The position numbers and the translations under genes are program-made. Below the pieces are notes generated by a model. That model was not told the origin of the DNA and did not search any database. It saw nothing but the letters and a program-made list of their open reading frames with translations. From positions 62,369,546-62,433,545 of the forward strand of contig CM071600.1 in the NCBI GenBank assembly GCA_036435485.1: a DNA stretch of 64,000 nt, read 5' to 3'. This DNA is from Saposhnikovia divaricata. Lineage: Eukaryota; Streptophyta; Magnoliopsida; Apiales; Apiaceae. Positions 59,216 through 64,000 of this stretch are shown one piece after another. Position 1 is the stretch's first letter. Every line of letters starts with the position of its first letter.

Positions 59216-60939
59216 TAAACCACTAAGACGATCACAGAAATTATTCGATGAATCAAACGACTAGAGAACTTTACATAAAGCCCAAACAAAAAGCCCAAGA
59301 GCTTGGTAAAGGCCCAATTTTTGGCCCAATTACAATACAAAGAGTTTATGAGAAGATATTTAAGAGTAGAAGCCCTTGGGGCAATAAGAAAAGAAAGGAA
59401 AGGACTTGGAAGCAATATGCATAAAGCATGGGACTTGTTTGCAATTATGGATGGTTAAAGGTAATCCAAGGGAACCAATAAGGAGGTGACACCACATGGC
59501 AAGAAGATAAGATGCATCCAAGTAAAAATATCAAGCATTATTGAGAAATTTATCATTATTCAACCAAAACCAAACAACAACACCACCACCATTCTTTTCT
59601 TCTTCATTCGACTTTATAGCCAATGAATAGTAAAATTTCTATAGCTTGAGTTCTAGCCAACCACAATTCAAGCTCTATAGCTTAAATCAAAGTTTGAGAG
59701 AAGTTAGGAAGGTCCACCAAGTTTGAGAGCAAGGGGGTAAGCATTCCATTTTCAAATTGATTTTACAAGATTCAATGTTCTTGAGTGAATTGTAACTTTT
59801 TGATTTTCATGTTTTGTTTTCTTGATTCTATGACTTCCAAATGATGTTCTAAGCAAGGATCAAGAGTTGTGAGGCCTTATTATCATCCTTGAACTTCAAA
59901 CCAAGGTATAATCTTTGAAACCCCTTTGTTGAATCATGAGTTTTAATGTATTTTTGGATGAGTTTTTGAGTTATATGCATGTTTAGAGCACTAGAGCTAT
60001 GTAAGAGTTTTGTTTAGATAGTGAGGGAGACAATGAATAGTGTCCATGAGTGTTGGTGGTGGATTGGATGATTATTTGGAGGATTTTAAATTTTGAAATA
60101 TCCGAGTTATAGCCGTCGTAATGGCGAAATTTCTGTGACCCTTAAAAACCGTGCATAACAGTAGATGTAACCTTCTGAACTTATTGATTATATGACATAT
60201 ATTCGAAGATCTCGAGTCATAGATCGTTTTGGCGCAAGAATCGTAGCATTCTGACTTACGGTTTAAGCGTTATGGTAAAATCCGTAAAAGTAGTTCGTAA
60301 GTGTACGTATAAGTTCGTAACTTCAAGTGAACCCCTTTAAAGTGAACTATTCGGTTGCGAATCTTGGTTATTAAATACTAGAGGTCATAAAGACGATATG
60401 AGAGAAGACCTCGTGTCAAAATAATTATTTTTGGATTTTATAAAAATGTTTAAATCAAGGTTAAGTGCGAAGGAACCCCTTAGAGAAGCACTCGAGTATA
60501 ACTTTGAGAACCACTTAGTAAAACGGACGAACGGGATCCGATTTCTAAAAGCGAATCTTCGACTTAAGTAATTGTTGATTAACATGGACTTAGTATGAGC
60601 CTAAAGCAAGCTAGTAATACCCTAGTTGTGTCTCGCTTATGTGTTTAAGCATTGATGTATAAATGGAGTATCTAAGGGATTAACCGAATGTTTTCTTTGA
60701 CTTTGTCTAGATTGTTCGACATTGTCACGAGCCCTACTACTTCTCGAATATCAGGCAAGTTTCCTATTTCGATACTTTGAAGTATTGTTGTATAATACTG
60801 CTTTTGCCATATATAGAATTGCATAGTTTTGCGATATATGCTTATGGCGTAAATTTGACGTTCGGTTTATGTACGAGCTTTGAGATAAAGTATTTATAAA
60901 CCGGTATACCTTGTGACTCTATAGATAAGAGCATGTTTA

Positions 60940-61270
60940 TTGTTTCGACTCTAGACCGGGAGTCGGTATTTTGACATATAGAGATAGTCGTGGAAATCCG
61001 GAGGGATTCCAGCGGCAGATTATTATCTAAATTGAGGAATAATATTAATAGTCATTATTTATATTTTCAGAAAGTATTAATTACTCGGAAATGATTCGAG
61101 GAATGTTATTTGAATATTACCTCATTCGAAGGTTATTATTTGGATATGATTGATATTTGGCTTATCAACTAGATATGGGATATTAGTTATAAGCCGGGTT
61201 TTGCAAATGCCCTTAGTGTCGGGCGTATGATTCTCTTTCTCCATCCATAGACCGGGAGTCGAGATATTTT
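60940..61270 (+). repeat. repeated ACCGGGAGTCG hairpin units in E4
   Basis: TAGACCGGGAGTCG occurs near 60953 and again near 61249. The first is preceded by CGACTC and can form a CGACTC/GAGTCG stem. About 300 bp apart, in the part of the LTR likely to be transcribed. Confidence 0.6.
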
Positions 61271-61309
61271 TGTATATCTTGGACATTATTTTTTTTTCTG
61301 ATCTAGATA

Positions 61310-61620
61310 TTGAATAAATGTTATTCAATTGTTATATATTAAATGAATATTATTTTTGGATATTCGTTTAAAGTTTATATATATTAAATTAATATTATTT
61401 TTGAATATTCATTTGAAGTTTATTTATTAAGTGAATATTATTTTTGAATATTCATTTGAATTTTATTTATTAAGTGAATGTTATTTTGAATATTTATTTA
61501 AGGATTTAATTAATGAATATTATATTGGAATATTCATTTAAGAATTTATTTATTTATTGAATATTCATTCGAGGATTAATTATGAACCGTTATTTGGTTA
61601 AAAATATTCTTTGAACATTT
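61310..61620. repeat. degenerate AT-rich tandem repeats in E4
   Basis: Units such as AAGTGAATATTATTTTTGAA followed by TATTCATTTGAA recur about five times with a period of about 55 bp. Confidence 0.6.
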
Positions 61621-63273
61621 ATTATTTAATAAAAAAAACTAATTGAATATGTATTAAATACTTTGAAATTAGTTTCAAAAGTGATTTATCCTATTTAAAA
61701 TTTATCTTCGACCTTCAATAATTATAAAGAATATTTCTGAGTCTTATTATGATTAGTTTTATCAAGGAGAGGTTCCCAAAACTCTATTTTTCCATTTAAG
61801 TCTATCTTATAGGAAGACCGAAATGCTCGCTCAAACTTTCAAAATATAAGGGGACCTTACTTGAGAGTTGTTATTTATTTATTTTGTTTGACTGCCCGGT
61901 CATAAATCTTTTGAAACTATTCTTTTCACTCGCATCTTGATTTCTAAACATTGATATGAGTCTTTTTTGTTACCTCCTCAACACTCGAGGGGTAAGACTG
62001 ATGGAACAAGTTTATATCCATTAACAAGCATCAGCTTGGGAAATATTGGTGAATTTTCCTTTCCAATTAGATACGACTACTTTGTGGAGTCATATCAACA
62101 AGTATTATACTTGGGGAAAGGGGGAGGAACTTTACGTTTCAGAGTCATGGATGTTATTCGAACTAGGAGCCGCGTAAGTGGCCGAGTGGCGCCGATCCAG
62201 CAATGGCCCAACCGTTGGCTGGGGGGTTCCAGAGGGCGGTAGACAAGTAAATCCGTCGATGCTTCCTTCTACATGTAGAGAATAAAAAGTGGGGAGCATA
62301 ACATGCGACTGATCATCGTAGATGTTATGGCTCCTGGCGCGTCAATGCTCCAGGATTAGTTCATCCTCCAGAATTGGAAATTTTCTGCAACATTATCATT
62401 GTTGGCAGGGTTGAAAAGTATTGGAAACTGGAATTGAAACATTTTCTTGCAAGTTCCTCTTTTATAATAAATGATAATATCTTACTTGTCTTTGACATAA
62501 CAGATATTGTTACGAAAGATATACTTTGAGCTACCTTGTAACTTCATCTTTTATATTATATGACTCTGTGGTTACCTTACATAACATGAGTTATGGTAAG
62601 GGGTTGTTTATATTGAATCACCTTATAACTTCATCTTTTAAGTTATATGTTGATATTCTGCTTATACTTATATAACAGATATTTCTTTTCTACAAAAAGG
62701 TTATATTGGGTTACTTTGAGACCTCATTCTTTTATAATATATACTAGAACTTGGTTCATAGTATAATAAAAGTTTTCAGAGATATTATGAATGATATTTG
62801 AAGTACTACGATAGTACTATTTTGAAAAATATTCCGATAAGGAAATACTTTCGGTAAAGAGATATTTTGACAATTGTTGTCTTATACCCGCCTTATTCTG
62901 GGATAAGTCATAGGCAGAGTTATGCCATGCTTTCATTACCTTGCTGAGCTATTTGCTCACTCTTGCTAGTGTTTTACATATATTATAGAGCAGCGAAGCA
63001 TGATATCAAGGACACAAACAAGGAGTTTCCATAGACAGTTTCTAACAGTGATCCCAAGAGTAGTACGAACTAGTCGGATTAGGCTGCAGCTTGTTGAATT
63101 CATCTCATGTATAGATATGAATGGTATGAGTAGATTGTAATCATCAGAAGACATGGTGGCCATGTACCTTTACTTAGATGTTGTATCAATAACAGATTCA
63201 AAAGATATTGGGTATTGTAATCAAAGATGTTTATTCCGTAGTTGTTGTATTGTGTCATTTCTGAGACTCTAAT

Positions 63274-63274
63274 A

Positions 63275-63307
<33 letters not shown>
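63274..63307. repeat. (TG)n(AG)n microsatellite
   Basis: About 12 TG units then about 5 AG units near the end of E4. Confidence 0.9.
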
Positions 63308-63432
63308 TATATATTGTGGGGTCATAAGTTGTTGAATTATGTACATTGTAAGTAATACATGTAAGGCAAAGATTAAATGGATCGTGACTACTCTAAACCC
63401 CTGACCCCGGATTTTGGGGCTGTTATAGTTGT

Positions 63433-63907
63433 TGAGTTGACTTTCACTTTGGTTGCTAAGATTTGTAGCACTCTTGCTTGCAGACTTTGCAGTAGCTGCA
63501 TTGTGATGAATATTAATATGCCAGTTTTCAGGTATACATCAATTGCCCATCTTTTCTCCAAATTGATCTTCACAAAGATACTTATCATTTTGTCCTTCAG
63601 TATAGATGACAGTTTGTTAAATGCCCTCCCTGCCTCTCTTAACGCACTATCCACCACCATACTGAATTCTTCATATTTAGTGTTCAAAGTGCTATTCATG
63701 TAGATAACCATCATTGTTCCTGCTTCTTCTGGGCTATACTCACTTCCATCAGACCAAGTGATTCCAGTAGTCAAATTTATATACTCATGCATCTTCTTTT
63801 TGCCTTTACCCAGTATGTTTTGCTTTTCCTTTTCTCTCCACAATTTTTGTAGTGAAGTTTCCATGGTTTCAGAAATTGGCTCATTAATTTTCACAGGAGG
63901 CAGTGTT
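63433..63907 (-). pseudogene. E0 third-ORF fragment, right of E4
   Basis: Minus-strand frame containing METSLQKLWREKEKQN, HEYINLTTGITWSDGSEYS and KVKVNSTT, which runs into the E4 duplication at 63432 and resumes at 45826. The joined frame has no obvious frameshift at the E4 site. It is probably broken again near 63908. No domain recognised. Confidence 0.6.
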
Positions 63908-64000
63908 TGTTGACTCGTAAACATGCAAGTATACACGATCACAAATAGCAAGTGATAAGTAAGATTCGTTCCGCAGAGACTAGGTGTAAATGCCAAATTT
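63908..64000 (+). mobile_element. possible start of a further insertion, cut by the window edge
   Basis: Text such as GCAAGTATACACGATCACAA and AAGTGATAAGTAAG, followed by CCGCAGAGACTAG, resembles a sequence type common at one end of plant LTR elements and unlike the coding stretch before it. The exact boundary is uncertain. Confidence 0.35.

Larger units (their letters stand above)
45832..63427 (+). mobile_element. E4: solo Gypsy LTR, split by E3
   Basis: Pieces 45832-46249 and 59221-63427, together about 4.6 kb. It starts TGTAATAACCCAG and ends GGGGCTGTTATA, with TSD gttgt at 45827-45831 and 63428-63432. There is no primer binding site, polypurine tract or coding region, so it is a solo LTR left by recombination between the LTRs of a former element. 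Its first part matches the opposite strand of the E3 LTR ends (CGGTAGAATTAAAACTTTTC is shared), so E3 and E4 are related families in opposite orientation. It interrupts the E0 third ORF. Confidence 0.85.

Noticed and set aside
63377..63703. Plus-strand ORF at the E4/E0 border
   Set aside because: It spans the E4 end and the antisense of the E0 third ORF, so it is a chance frame.

Overview
The window is nuclear DNA of a flowering plant, most likely a eudicot. The evidence is an intron-rich HD-ZIP III homeobox gene, AT-rich intergenic DNA, Helitrons, a tRNA-derived SINE and nested Ty1/Copia and Ty3/Gypsy LTR retrotransposons. I cannot name the species. Only about the first 12 kb is gene space; from about 15 kb to the right edge nearly everything is transposon.

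Layout. 1-2.6 kb: old mobile debris (a possible MITE, a relic LTR split by a small Helitron, a tandem repeat). 2609-3184 (-): a small intact DUF761 gene. 4717-10744 (-): a complete 18-exon HD-ZIP III gene of the ATHB-8/ATHB-15 type, 837 residues, with its miR165/166 site divided by an intron, one GC-AG intron and a SINE in intron 11. 10.7-12.9 kb: its leader and promoter side, then a candidate inverted-repeat transposon. 12899-14278: a second Helitron. 15.1-18.8 kb: a broken plus-strand Copia element (3' internal end, LTR, gag).

From 18831 to the right edge lies one minus-strand Copia-type host element, called E0 here, cut apart by later insertions. E1 (20386-33413, -) is a nearly whole SIRE/Maximus-like Copia with 1,014-bp LTRs and TSD acagt. 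E2 (33723-44701, +) is a LARD-like Gypsy derivative with 4.39-kb LTRs and TSD atagt. E4 (45832-63427, +) is a solo Gypsy LTR with TSD gttgt, itself split by E3 (46250-59215, -), a decayed Gypsy element with TSD taaac. Another insertion may begin near 63908. The target duplications and the way E0 reading frames resume across E2 and E4 establish the order. Nesting is four deep: plus-strand Copia, then E0, then E4, then E3.

The most interesting signal is a short word, TATCCGTTGAT or its complement ATCAACGGATA, scattered through E1. I count about 36 exact copies of its 8-base core in 13 kb, where about 0.4 are expected. They lie in both LTRs, in gag, in the pol linker, in the spacer before the third ORF and inside the third ORF, in both orientations and in different reading frames. 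E0 and the plus-strand Copia carry different words of their own (TTGACAG/CTGTCAA and TCATACCGAT). This looks like family-specific DNA-level motif accumulation. It resembles the motifs recognised by VANC anti-silencing proteins of Arabidopsis VANDAL transposons; the link to the unusual 1,501-codon third ORF is my inference.
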